DNA of 25,997 nucleotides from CAYGZA01 sp964354135. Its GTDB lineage: Bacteria > Planctomycetota > Planctomycetia > Pirellulales > Thermoguttaceae. How positions within the stretch are numbered: position 1 is the first letter of the stretch; every line of letters begins with the position of its first letter. The notes below the pieces were generated by a model. That model did no database searches and was not told where the DNA came from. It worked only from the letters and a program-made list of their open reading frames with translations. Location of the stretch: contig CAYGZA010000056.1 of the NCBI GenBank assembly GCA_964354135.1, forward strand, positions 1 to 25,997. Reading direction: 5' to 3'. This document shows, piece by piece, positions 6,776 to 17,974 of the stretch. A program made the position numbers and the translations under genes.

Positions 6776-9700
6776 ATGGCAAACGCGAACCGGCAGGCGG
6801 ACACTCCTTTGGCCGTCATCGGCATGGCCTGCCGGCTCCCGGGCGCCGACACCCTGGACGAATTCTGGCAATTGCTGGTGGAGGGCCGCAGCGCAGTCAT
6901 CGAGCTTCCGCCGGAGCACTTCAACCAGGAGGACTACTACGATCCGAGACGAGGGGCGGTCGGCAAGTCCTACAGCAAGCTGGCCGCGCTCAGCTCCCGG
7001 CGGCCCTTTGACTCGAAGGCCTGCCCGGTGCCGAACGACCTTCCCGCCAAGGCGGACAGCTCGCATCTGACGATGTGCGAAGTGGCTGCGGAAGCGTGCC
7101 GGCACGCGGGGCTCGACCCGTTCGACCTGCCGTTGCGGAATACCGGCGTCTTCATCGGCAATGGCCGCGGGAGCCACATGGCCGGCGACTACATCTACGC
7201 GGCCTGCGTGGAAGAGGCCGCCCAGTTTCTCCGCGAAATCGACCCCTTCCGCGCCTTGCCGGCGGCGGACCAGGAGGGCGTCATCCGCGAAGCGGTCGAG
7301 TCCGTGCGCCGAGAGCACCCCCGCAGCAATGTTGAGGGCCGCGATCTCTCCATCCGCATGGCGGCGGGGACGATCTCCAAGGCGTTCGGGCTGAGCGGGC
7401 CGTTCATGGCGGTCAATGCGGCCTGCGCGTCGTCGCTGCAGGCGCTCTTGTTTGCGGCGAGGGCCCTTGAGATGGGCCGCATCGACATGGCGATCGTGGG
7501 CGGCGCGTCCTGCTACAAGTCGGACACCCTGGTGCTCTTCTGCCATGCCCAGTCGGTCAGCGCCGTGGGTTCCCGCCCCTTCGACGCGGATGCCGACGGC
7601 TTGGTCCTCGGCGAGGGGTACGCCGCGGTGCTGATCAAGACCCTGCCGCAAGCCCTCGCCGACCGGGACCCCGTTCTCGCCGTGATTCGCGGCCTGGGAG
7701 TCTCGTCCGACGGGCAGGGCAAGAGCCTTTGGGCGCCGAGGAAGGAAGGGCAGATCCTGGCGATCGAGCGGGCCTATGCAGGCGGCATCGACGCCGGACG
7801 ATTGCAGTACGTCGAGGCCCACGCCACTTCGACACAACTCGGAGACGCCACCGAGCTGGAGGCGATCACCGAGGTGCTCCGCAATCGCGCTGGGCCGGCA
7901 ACGAAGATCCCGATCGGGAGCGTGAAGGCCAACGTCGGCCACACGTTGGAGACGGCGGGAATCGCCGGCCTCGTCAAGACGGTGCTCGCCATGCAGCACG
8001 GCGTCATCCCGCCGGCGATCAACGTCCACAGGCTGAATCCGAAAATCGACTGGGACCAGGGCCCGCTCTACGTGCCGATGACGCCTACGCCGTGGCCGGC
8101 CCCCGCCGACGGCCATCCGCGGCGGGCCGCCGTCAATGCCTTCGGGATCGGCGGTCTGAACGTACACGTCGTTCTCGACCAGTTCACGCCCTCGACCGGC
8201 ACCCAGGCCGGCGTGCCGCAGGGACTCCCCGCCCGGAGAAAGCGGAGTGCGGCGGCCGGTGAGGAGGAAGCGGTCGCAGTGATCGGCATGGGGTGCATCT
8301 TCCCGGGGGCGCGAACGATCGCTGCGCTCTGGGATCTCCTTGCCTCAGGACGCGATCCGAAGTGCCGCGCGCCCGCGGATCGCTTGCGGGCCGACCTGGC
8401 CTGCGAACCCGGGGCCCGCAAGGCGTATCGTACCCCAACCGTGCTTGGCGGTTTCGTGACGGACTTCCAGTACGACTGGCGGTCGCACAAGGTGCCCCCC
8501 AGGCAAGTCGCCACCGCCGATCCGCTCCAGTTCATGCTCCTCGACGCCGCCGACCAGGCGCTCAACGACTCGGGCTACGACCGGAAGCCCTTCGACCGGA
8601 GCCGTACGGGCGTGGTGGTGGGGACCGTCGTCGGCAGCGACTTCGTGAACCACTTGCAGATGGGGCTGCGGCTCCCCGATTTCCAGCGCACTTTGGCGGG
8701 AGTGCTGCGCCGCCGCGGTGTCTCCGGGGACCAAATCGACGAGATCGCCCGACGATTCGGCGAGGTAATGCTCGAACATTGGCCGGCCCTGGTGGACGAG
8801 ACCGGCAGCTACAGCACCAGCACCCTCGCCTCACGCATCACCAAGGCGTTCGACCTCATGGGCGGAGGTGCGGCGATCGACAGCGGCGATGCCTCAGGGC
8901 TGGCGGCCTTGGGCGTGTGCGTGGACCTGCTTCTCTGCGCCGACTGCGACATGATGTTCTGCGCGGCCGGGCAACGCCGCATGGGGCTGCCGGTGTACGA
9001 AACGCTGTCGCACGAGGGCATCCTCGCCGCCGCCGAGTGTCCCCGTTCTCCGCTGGACGCCCAGGCGAAGGGGCTCGTCCCGGGCGAAGGCGTCGGCATG
9101 CTCTTGCTCAAGCGTCTTTCGGACGCCCGGCGCGACGGCGACCGCATCCGGGCCATCATCCGCGGGATCGGCGCGGCCCACGATTCGTCGTGGGAGGCAA
9201 GCTGTCGACTGGCCATAGAGCGGTCGCTCGAGGTCGCCGGAGTCCATGCCGCCGACGTCGCCGCGATTGAGGTGGACGGCACCGGCCTGCCGGAACGCGA
9301 CAAGGAGCTTTGGCGTGCGATTGTCGGCGCCTACGGCGGCGGGAACCGCGCCCAGCCGCTCCTTGTTGGCTCGTTGGTCGGGCAGATTGGCCACACCGAG
9401 GGAGCGTCGGCAATGGCATCGCTCCTGAAGGTTAGTCTGGCGATCGAGAAGGGCGAGATGCCGGCTACCGTGGGCCTGGAGTCCCCCGCTCCCATCTTGG
9501 CCGACAATCCGGGGGTCGTCTGCGCCGCAGCGAAGCGGATGCCCCTGACCTTCCGCGAGCCGCAGCGTCGCCGGCTGGCCGCCGTCATGGCGTGCGCCAA
9601 AGGACTCACCTACCACGCCGTTCTCGAGGGCGCGACCGGCGTGCCCGCGCCCCAACCGGCCGAGGCTGCCGGTCCCACGCACGAGCTGGCGGCGGTCCAA

Positions 9701-11403
9701 GCGAAGCCAAGGCCGGCTCCTTCGCCGGTCGCCGCGCCGGCAAAAAGCGATTGGCGGATTGTGCGTCTTGGGGCCGCCACACAGGCCGACCTGCTGGGAA
9801 GACTCGGCGAGGCCACGGGCCAGGTAGAGTCGCTCTTCCGCAGCGCCGGGGAGCGACGGTTCGTTGCCGCCGATCGCGCGCGTCTTGCCGTGGTGGCAGA
9901 CAGCCCGGCTGCGCTGGCCGCGAAGATCCGGATGGCCGCGGCGCACGCCCCCCATGCACCGATGCGTCCGCTGCTGGAGCAACAGGGGATCTTTCACCGC
10001 GAATCCGTTGGCCCGCGCCCGCGAATTGCCTTCCTGTTTCCCGGCCAGGGCTCGCAGTACGCGGGCATGTTGCAGGAATTGGTTGGCGAGGTGCCTGCGG
10101 CAGCGGCCGCCCTGCGGGAGAGCGACGCCGTCCTGGTGAAGCATGGCTTTCCCCGGTTTTCCCAGATGGCATGGGGCGAAGAGACGGAGTTCTCCAAGGA
10201 AGTGTGGTCCTCGCAGGTCCCCGTGCTGGTCGCCGACACGATCATCCGTGCGGCGCTCACGGATTGGGGCATCCGGCCCGACCTGATCAGCGCGCACAGC
10301 TACGGCGAGTACCCGGCCTTGGTGGCCGCGGGAGTGTGGGGGTTCGACCAGGCCCTACGGATGACGCGGGCCCGCTGCGACGCGATCGAGGCCCAGACCA
10401 CCATCTCTGGCGGCATGTTGGCCACCACCGCGCCCCTGGAAGTCGTTGAGCGAGCCGCTGCGAGGATCCGCGGCAACGTCTACGTGGCGAACCACAACGC
10501 CCCCGACCAGACCGTCGTTTCCGGCCGCCGTGAATCCCTCGCAGAACTGGCGGCCGTGCTCGAGGCGGAGTCGCACAAGGTACACCTGCTCCCCGTTCCC
10601 AGGCCGTACCATTGCCCGATCATGGAGGCCGCCACCGGGCCGCTGCGCCGCGCCGTACACGCGGAACGCCTCCTGCCTCCGCGGGTGCCGATCCTCAGCA
10701 GCGTCACCAATCGCTACGTGGCCGAGCCCGACGACGTCCGCGCGAACCTCGTCGCCCAGTTGGTCACGCCCGTCCGCTACGTCGACTTGATCCGCCGCAT
10801 CGTCGCCGAGGATGAAACGGTCCTGGTCGAGGTCGGCCCGAAGCAGGTCTTGACGAATCTGCACCGCTCGATTCTCGAGGGCCAGAACGTCCCCATGATT
10901 GCCAGCGACATCCCGAAGCGGCCGGGGATCGAATCGCTTTACCTCGTGCGGGCAATGCTGGAATGTGCCGGCGCTCTGGCAGATGAACGTCTTCCGACCG
11001 CACAGCTTACGGTTGCTGCCCGCGCACGGCCCGACCAGGTCGCCGATCAGCCGGGCCAGGTGCTCCATTTCGACGCGACCGTCCGCCGCAGAGAAAAGGG
11101 GCGCCGGGCGGCGACGTCCAAGCCCCCGGAGGAGCAGCCGCCGCGGCCCGCCGCGACCCGCCACGAGGAGGCGCCCGAGCCCGCGCCCCTTGCGACCGCG
11201 TTGGGCCCAGCGGTTCCGCCCGCAGCTCGTGGTCCCGAAACTCCGGTGATTGCGGCACCGCCGGCCGGGCCAGGCCCGGCCGAGTTGGAGTCGTTCCTTG
11301 TGAATTTCGTGGTCGAGCAAACCGGGTATCCGCCGGAGGTCGTGGAGTTGGATGCCGACCTGGAAGCGGACCTGGGGATCGACAGCATCAAGAAGGCCCA
11401 GCT
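6776..11403 (+). CDS. Pfa/PUFA-type lipid (polyketide) synthase, N-terminal part: KS - KS0/CLF - AT - ACP, broken by gap
   Basis: First part of a giant iterative synthase that extends an acyl chain by two-carbon units. KS1 (about residues 10-470) keeps its triad: Cys217 (NAACASSL), His349 (EAHATSTQLGD) and His389 (NVGHTLETAG). KS2 (about 497-955) is KS-like but lacks catalysis: the Cys position is Asp705 (DSGDASGL) and the first His is Asp834 (EVDGTG), with only His873 kept, so it resembles a chain-length factor. An acyltransferase follows (about 1080-1375) with FPGQGSQYAG, Ser1175 in AHSYGEY (Ala instead of the usual Gly) and His1279 in RPYH. A proline/alanine-rich linker leads to an ACP with phosphopantetheine Ser1537 in LGIDSIKKAQ. 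The start is ATG 6776. The sequence stops at the N-run inside the ACP and continues after it in a frame that matches if 111 bp are missing. Confidence 0.92.
11278..11403 (+). repeat. ACP repeat unit 1 (truncated by gap)
   Basis: About 126 bp of ACP coding sequence nearly identical to 11666-11791. The handful of base differences are all synonymous, so the encoded 42 residues, including the phosphopantetheine site DSIKK, are identical. The near-identity probably broke the assembly. Confidence 0.85.
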
Positions 11404-11503
11404 NNNNNNNNNNNNNNNNNNNNNNNNNNNNNNNNNNNNNNNNNNNNNNNNNNNNNNNNNNNNNNNNNNNNNNNNNNNNNNNNNNNNNNNNNNNNNNNNN
11501 NNN
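11404..11503. other. Assembly gap (100 N) inside the tandem ACP repeat
   Basis: Exactly 100 Ns, the usual placeholder for a gap of unknown size. It begins after the codons for ...KKAQL of one ACP and ends at the linker that follows an ACP. In the intact second copy the same two points are 111 bp apart (11792-11902). A 111-bp gap makes the frames on both sides continuous; 100 does not. Additional whole ACP units (about 399 bp, a multiple of 3) could also be hidden here. Confidence 0.95.
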
Positions 11504-11558
11504 GGCGGAGCTGGCGGCCGCGCAACCGACGGGCAGCCGCGGCGAAGAGGCCGCTTCG
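11504..11558 (+). repeat. Post-ACP linker repeat, copy 1
   Basis: 55 bp identical to 11903-11957, encoding the linker AELAAAQPTGSRGEEAAS. The spacing between copies is 399 bp (133 codons), which gives the ACP repeat unit length. Confidence 0.85.
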
Positions 11559-14500
11559 ACTCCCGAGCCGGCCGAGTCGGTCGAAGAGACCGATCTGGCC
11601 GGGCCCACCGAGGAAGTCCTCCCGGCCGCGGTTCTCGCTCCCGCCCCGCAGGCCGGTCCGAGCCCGGCGGAATTGGAGTCGTTCCTCGTGAATTTCGTGG
11701 TCGAGCAGACCGGGTATCCGCCGGAGGTCGTGGAGCTGGATGCCGACCTGGAAGCGGACCTGGGGATCGACAGCATCAAGAAGGCCCAGCTCTTCGGGGA
11801 GCTGCAGGAGTACTTCGACGTCAAGCCGTCGGAGAACCTCTCGCTGGACGATTTCCCCACCCTGCGCCACGTGCTCGATTTCCTTCGCAACGCCCCGGTC
11901 AAGGCGGAGCTGGCGGCCGCGCAACCGACGGGCAGCCGCGGCGAAGAGGCCGCTTCGCCCGCGCTCACGGCGGCGCCGCCGAGGGTACACGTCCGCGAGC
12001 GCTCCCAGCACACCTCAACCGACGTCAAGCCGGACGACGTCGCGGAGCCAACCGCCCTGAACGTGGTCGAACTCCGCGGAACGCCGTACGAGATGGGCAT
12101 CCAGCACGGGCTGAGCAAGCGGAAGGAAATCCACGCCATCCTGCGGAGATACGCCGATCTCGCAGGCCCCGCCTTGGAGAACTTGCCCAGGCTGGATCGG
12201 GCCCTTTTTGTGCGGGACGTTCTCTGTGGTCCCGACGAGTTAGACGAGATGCAGGGCATCGCCGACGCCGTGCAAGTCCCGTTGGGGAACATCGTTGCCC
12301 ACAACATGGCCCAGTTTCCCGACGCCGGCGCAGGTTGCAGTCACTTCGCCGTCACCGCGCGTCGAAACGCCGCCGGCACGATGATCCACGCCGCCAACGA
12401 AGACCTCCCGCTCGCGCTGAGCTTGCGGGACTGCCTGGCGCGCGTGGTCCAGGTCCGGCATCCCACGCGAGGCATTCTCCATCTGACGTTCTCGGTTGCC
12501 GGAACGGTCGGCGGGATCAACGGCATCAACGCCTGCGGGCTGGCTGTGACCAGCAGTATGCTGCTCGACCGCCCGTGCCGTTCGGCGACGGAACACGGCC
12601 GACTCCACTCGCTGGTCGTCAAGGCGATCCTTGAAGGCGCTCACAACATCGAATCGGCATTGGAGATCCTCGGCAAGCTTGAGAAACGGGGTGCCTGGGG
12701 CCTATGCCTGAGCCACTACCCGTCGGACCGATTGTGCTACGTCGAATACGACGGCCAGACGCTCCAGACGCGCGACGTGGACGACGCGGTCGCGGCGACC
12801 AACCACGGCCTGCTCTTGAGCCCGATCGCGGAAGTGCCCGATCACTCACGGCATCGGCTCAATTCGCTCGAAGAGCTTCTCGGGCAGCGCTCGAAAGCCG
12901 GGCTCACTGTAGCGGCATCGCAGGCGGTGCTGCGGAGCCGCTACGATCCGGGCCGCGGACGCGACACACCTCATCGCACCATGAACACGTTGTGCCGTGT
13001 GGACAACCAGGTCAGTATCGTGATGGTAGCCGGGAATGGCCAAGTGTGGGTCACGTCGGACCCGGGATCCAACGGCTCATCGGACCGCTTCGATTGCCTG
13101 CCCATCGGGAAGCTGCTGCCACCGCAACGTGCGCCGATCGCGGCGCCCACGACCGCCGAAATGAGAGGCCCTGAGGGAACGTTGCCGGGCGATGACGGCG
13201 ACGCGGCACGGCAGGGTGACGACGCCCGGGTCGCCCGGCGCTTCGTGATGCGGATGGTCGACGCGCCGCTCGATCCCGGCGTTCCTGAATCGCCAGTCTG
13301 GCGCGGCCCGGTGCTGATCGTGGGTCGCAATCGTAGTGCCGAGGCCCTGCGGGCGCGGCTGGAGGCCTCGGGCGCGACGGTTCGTGAGGTCCCGCTCCTC
13401 GACGAGCTTGACGAAACCCTGGCGGCCTTTGATCGGCTTTGGCACGAGGGACCGGCGCCGCACTTGTTTCTCATGACGGGGCGCGACGGCGAGGCGACCC
13501 ATCCCTACGACGAGGCTGCCTGGCACCGTCGCCGCGAGCGCGGGGTCCTGTTGCCGTTCTTCATTTGCCAGCGGTGGATCGCGCGGGCCTCCGAGGCGAG
13601 GTTGCTCGACAAGTGTACGCTCGTGGCCGCCACGGCGATGGGGGGAGATTTCGGGTTCTCCGGCCGTTTGACCGCGGTCGAGGGGGGCGCACTCACCGGA
13701 CTCGTCAAAGGCGTCTACATTGAGTTGGCGGTCATGCGGGAGCACCGGGGGCTCCTCAGCAAGGCCATCGACGCGCCGATCGACGAGCCGCCCGAGGCCC
13801 TGGCGGCCGCCATCTGCCGTGAGCTTGCGGCCGGAACGCGCGATTACGAGGTTGCCTGTGTCGGAGGCAAGCGGCGCTTGCAGCGTGCCGTGCCGGAGGA
13901 GGCCGCAATCGAGGGCCGGGCCGCGATTCGTCCCGGCGGGACTTGGGTCGTCACCGGAGGGGCACGCGGCATCACCGCGGCGTGCGCCCTGGAACTCGGC
14001 CGCCGCTACGGACTCACGCTGCACCTGATCGGCTCCAGTCCTCCGCCGCAAATCGATCCGGCCTGGCGCGACCTGTCCGACGACGGGTTGAAGGCCCTGA
14101 GGTCGTCCGTCGTGCTCCAGGCCCGCCAGCGCGGCCAGTCGCCCGAGGCGGAGTGGAGCCGCGTGGAGAAGGCCATCGAGATCGATCGCTCCCTGCGGGC
14201 CTTTGCCGCGGCAAGGGTCCACGCGACCTACTACGCCTGCGACGTATCCGATCGCCCGGCGCTGGCCGAAGTCCTCCAGCGGATTCGCAGGACCGACGGG
14301 CCGATCGAGGGCGTTCTGCACGGTGCGGGAGTTCAGCGGGCGTGCCGGTTCGAGCGGAAGAACCAGGAGGACGTGCGGGCCACGATCGGCGCCAAAGTGG
14401 ACGGTGCGCGCCATCTCATGGCGCTTACGCGTCAGGACCCGATCCGCTTTTTCGTCGGCTTCGGATCGGTGGCGGGCCGGCTGGGGGGCAACGGCCAGAC

Positions 14501-17249
14501 CGATTACTGCGCGGCCAGCGACATGCTCTGCAAGCTGATCGATTGGTATCGGACCGAACGGCCCTCGTGCCGGGCGGTCGGGTTCCACTGGAGCGCCTGG
14601 GATGAGGTCGGCATGGCGGCCCAGCCGGCAATGCGGGTTACCTTGCAGATGGTCAACCGGCAGTTCATCCCGAGGCGCGAGGGCATCCGCCACTTGCTGC
14701 GCGAATTGGATGCCGGCGCGCCGGAGCGCGAGGTGATGATCGTCGATTGGGACTACTACCGGAAATTCTACCGGGACGACACACCCACGCATCGCTACGT
14801 GCTGCGGATGTTCGACGAGCCCCTGCCGGGTGACGGAGCGCCGGCACTGCACATCGACGGCCCGGTGCTCATCCTCGGCGACAATCCCGCGGCTGCGGCG
14901 CTCTCGAAGCGACTCGGTAGCCGGGGCGTTGAGGTCTTCTCGCTGCCGGTCCATGAGGATGCCGACGCGAGCATTGCTGCACTGGAGCGTCTCTGGGCCT
15001 CGCATCCGGCGAAGCATTTGTTCCTGTTGACCGCGCGGGACGAGGACGCCTGCCTGGCCGACCAACGGGCATGGCAGCGCCGCCGCGCCCGGGGCATCCT
15101 GACGCCCTACCTGGTGACGCAGCGTTGGTTCCAGTTGCTTTCCGATCTTCCGGACCACGGGGGCGCGACCCTGGTCGCCGTCACGGCCCTGGGCAGTGAC
15201 TTCGGCCTCTCGGGGAGCCTGACCGCGCCCGAAGGCGGAGCGCTGACCGGGCTGCTCAAGTCGCTCTACATTGAAGACACACGCAAGCCTCAGCGCGAGC
15301 TCCGCGTGAAGGCGATCGACGCCGCGGCCGGCGAGCCGCCCGACGCCCTCGCCGACGCCATCCTTCGCGAGCTTGCCGCGGACCGGCCGGAGATTGAAGT
15401 CGGCTGGTCGCGGGGCCGGCGGCAGGTGGTGCGGCCGGTCCTCGAGCCCGTCGACCAGATCCCCCGCCGCGACCCGGCGATTGGCGGGACTTGGGTGGTA
15501 ACGGGTGGTGGCACGGGAATCACCGCCTTGGTCGCCTTCGAGCTAGGCCGCCGCTACGGCTTGAAGTTGCACCTGATCGGCCGCAGCCCGCATCCTCGCG
15601 ACGACGCCCTCTGGCGGCACTTCTCCGACGCCCAATTGAAGGATCTCAAGGCCTCCCTTACCCGGGAAGCGATCGCCGCGGGCCGCACGCCGGACGAGCA
15701 GTGGAAGGCGATCGCGGGCGACGTCGAGATCCAGACCAATCTGCGGAAGCTGGCCGCCGCGGGCGTGAAGGCCACGTACCACGTCTGCGATGTCTCCGAC
15801 TGGGATGCCCTGGCGGCCCTCCTCGACCAGGTTCGCCGGGAGGACGGGCCGATTGAGGGCATTATTCACGGGGCGGGCTATGGGAATCTGCTCCGCTTCG
15901 AGAAGAACACCCGGGAAAAGTTGGCACAGAGCTTCGACTCCAAGGTCGCCGGGGCGGTGGCCCTGATGGCGCTGACGCGGAACGACCCCCTGCGATTTTT
16001 CATCGGCTTTGGCTCGCTTAGCGGACGCCTTGGGGGCAACGGCCTGACCGACTACGCCGCCGCCAACGACATGCTGGCCAAGCTGATCGACTGGTTCCGC
16101 CGCGAGCGGCCCGACTGTGCCTCGGCCTGTTTCCACTGGGAATCGTGGGCCGGCGTGGGAATGGCGATGCGGCCAAAGAACCTGGTCGGCGCGAAAGGCG
16201 TGCTGAAGCTCGATTTCATGTCGCCGCGCGAGGGCATCGACCACCTCCACAACGAGGTGCGGGCGGGTCTGCCCGAAGGCGAAGTGCTGGTCACCAACGG
16301 CCAATTCTACCGGATGTTCTACCCGCACGAGTCGCCCGTCACCTCGCCGCGCCCGGAACCAGATCGGGCCCCGCGGCACCCGGCCGATCTGCCGCCCCTC
16401 ATCGACGCCGTGCGTCCCGCCGACCGAGGCCGAGGGCTGGTGGCCGAGGTGCGGCTGGACCCGAGAAGCGACGTCTTCCTCGACGCGCATCGGCTCCGCG
16501 GCAAGCCGATTCTGCCGGGGGTCATCGGCGTCGAGGCGCTGGCGGAGGCGGCGACCCTGCTGGGCGGCGACCGCACGGTGGTCGCCGTAAGCGACGTGGA
16601 GTTCGTCAACGGATTGGTATGTCACAACGATTGCCCGACGATCGCCCGGGTCTCCGTCATCCCGGCCGAGGGCGGGGCGCGTTGCCTCTTGTCGAGCGAT
16701 TTTCGCGACCGGCACGGCCGCCTGGTCGAGCAGGACCGGCCCCACGTGCGAGGGCTCGTCGAGCTGGCTGACCGCCCGGTGTCCTTCTCCACGGCACGTC
16801 CTGACGAGCCCATCGATTGGCACCCCAGCCGGTACCGCGAGGACGATTTGCTCCACCACGGTCCGTCCCTGCGATGCCTGAAGGCTTACGCACACCAGCA
16901 AGGCATCGGTTGGGGGAAGATTCTTGCCCCTGCGATGGCCGAGTTGGCGGGTTCCAGACCGGCGTCGGGGTGGATCATTCCGGCTGCGGTGCTCGACGCC
17001 TGCCTGGTAGCGTGCGGGCACTATCTGTTCCTTGAATTCCCCGGGGGCGTGGAGCTTCCCAAGCGGTTCGATCGGCTGCGGCTGGGGCGGCTGCCGCGGG
17101 AAGGCGAGACCTGCCTGGTGCGACTCCAGCTCCGGGAGCGCACGGACGGGCACAGCCGTTTCGACTTTACGCTCTTCGGCGAAGATGACGAGGTGCTCTT
17201 GCGGGCCGAAGGGTACGAGACCGTGATGGTTTCTCAAGGGGCCTCGTGA
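11504..17249 (+). CDS. Same synthase, C-terminal part: ACP - AAT (C45 Ntn acyltransferase) - KR - KR - DH
   Basis: Continues the gene beginning at 6776; codons start at 11505. In order: a linker; a second ACP (about 11666-11890) with its Ser at 11772-11774; then at about 12060-13125 a full-length acyl-CoA:6-aminopenicillanate acyltransferase-like (C45, Ntn-hydrolase) domain with RGTPYEMGIQHG, nucleophile Cys in AGCSHFAV (codon 12336-12338), HAANEDLPL and GINACGLAVTSS. Two ketoreductase modules of about 518 residues follow. KR1 has VVTGGARGITAA and Tyr in TDYCAAS at 14505; KR2 has VVTGGGTGITAL and Tyr in TDYAAAN at 16053. The C-terminal dehydratase has the double-hotdog motif HRLRGKPILP (His at 16488) and Asp at 16995. 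There is no internal enoylreductase or thioesterase. The stop overlaps the start of the PPTase gene. With a 111-bp gap the whole protein would be 3,494 residues. Confidence 0.92.
11666..11957 (+). repeat. ACP repeat unit 2 with linker copy 2 (intact)
   Basis: Intact copy: the ACP from PAELESFLVNF through FLRNAPVK, followed by the 55-bp linker repeat at 11903-11957. It serves as the template for predicting the missing 111 bp of unit 1. Confidence 0.85.
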
Positions 17250-17974
17250 TGCGTGTCGTCCGGACGATTCTCCACTGCGCGACTGTAAACGAGCTGCTTG
17301 GGCTCCGCGATGCCGGCGGCGACGCGGCGTGGCTCGGTCCCGGCGAGCTCCGGACGCTGGCCTGCCTGCGCGACCTCCGGCGCCGCGCGGGCTGGATCGC
17401 CGGGCGGCTGCTGGCAAAGCGTTTGATCGTGAAACACGCCCTCGGCGGCTCTGCGGACGCCCCGGGCTCTGAGCTTGGCCGAGTTGAGATTCAGAGCGGC
17501 GACGTCCGCGGGCGGCGTTTCCGCCCGGAGATTGCGATCGACGGCCGACGGCTGTCCTGGTCGCTGTCGATCTCTCACACCGAGCGCGGCGTGCTGGTGG
17601 GACTGGCCGTGGGCGGGTTGGCTTCGGTCGGCGTGGACCTGGTGGAGCCGGCGGTCTACGGCGACGGTTTTGCCGACGTCTGGTTCACTCCCCGCGAGAA
17701 GCGATGGGTGGGCACTGCCACGGATCCTTACGCGACGGCGACGGTTTGGGCGATCAAGGAAGCGGTCTACAAGGCCGTGAATCGGGGCGAGTCGTTTGCG
17801 CCGCGAAGGATCGAGGTCTTGCCCGATGCGAGCCCGGGAGGCTTCCGTGCGTCGATCGTGGGCCGACCGCGCCGCATCTACACGCCACAGATCTGGCGCA
17901 CGCCCCAAGGCGAGATCGCCGTGGCCGTGGCGCACTACGATGGATGTCCGCAGACTCCGGGGAGGGAGAGATGA
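17249..17974 (+). CDS. 4'-phosphopantetheinyl transferase (Sfp/PfaE type)
   Basis: Transfers 4'-phosphopantetheine from CoA to the conserved ACP serines, activating the synthase. The 241-residue, two-half architecture is that of Sfp-type enzymes. Recognisable are SISHTERG (about 108-115), the magnesium-binding GVDLVEP (Asp130) and WAIKEAVYK (Glu171, Lys175). ATG 17249 overlaps the synthase TGA by one base (TGATG), implying translational coupling; an in-frame GTG lies one codon upstream at 17246. The gene also overlaps the next by four bases. This position matches that of dedicated PPTases (PfaE) in PUFA synthase loci and strongly suggests the tandem ACPs are its substrate. Confidence 0.93.
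   Translation: MRVVRTILHCATVNELLGLRDAGGDAAWLGPGELRTLACLRDLRRRAGWIAGRLLAKRLIVKHALGGSADAPGSELGRVEIQSGDVRGRRFRPEIAIDGRRLSWSLSISHTERGVLVGLAVGGLASVGVDLVEPAVYGDGFADVWFTPREKRWVGTATDPYATATVWAIKEAVYKAVNRGESFAPRRIEVLPDASPGGFRASIVGRPRRIYTPQIWRTPQGEIAVAVAHYDGCPQTPGRER

Noticed and set aside
11504..12634. Open frame that continues the 6776 reading frame across the N-run to 12634
   Set aside because: After the gap this frame gives Arg/Gly-rich nonsense, while the frame ending at 17249 gives ACP, AAT, KR and DH domains. The frame change is an artefact of the 100-N placeholder.
8894..15158. Several very long minus-strand open frames opposite the synthase (for example 8894-10297, 10355-12307, 13077-15158)
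   Set aside because: They are antisense shadows typical of high-GC coding DNA: compositionally biased, no recognisable domains, and opposite well-conserved synthase domains.
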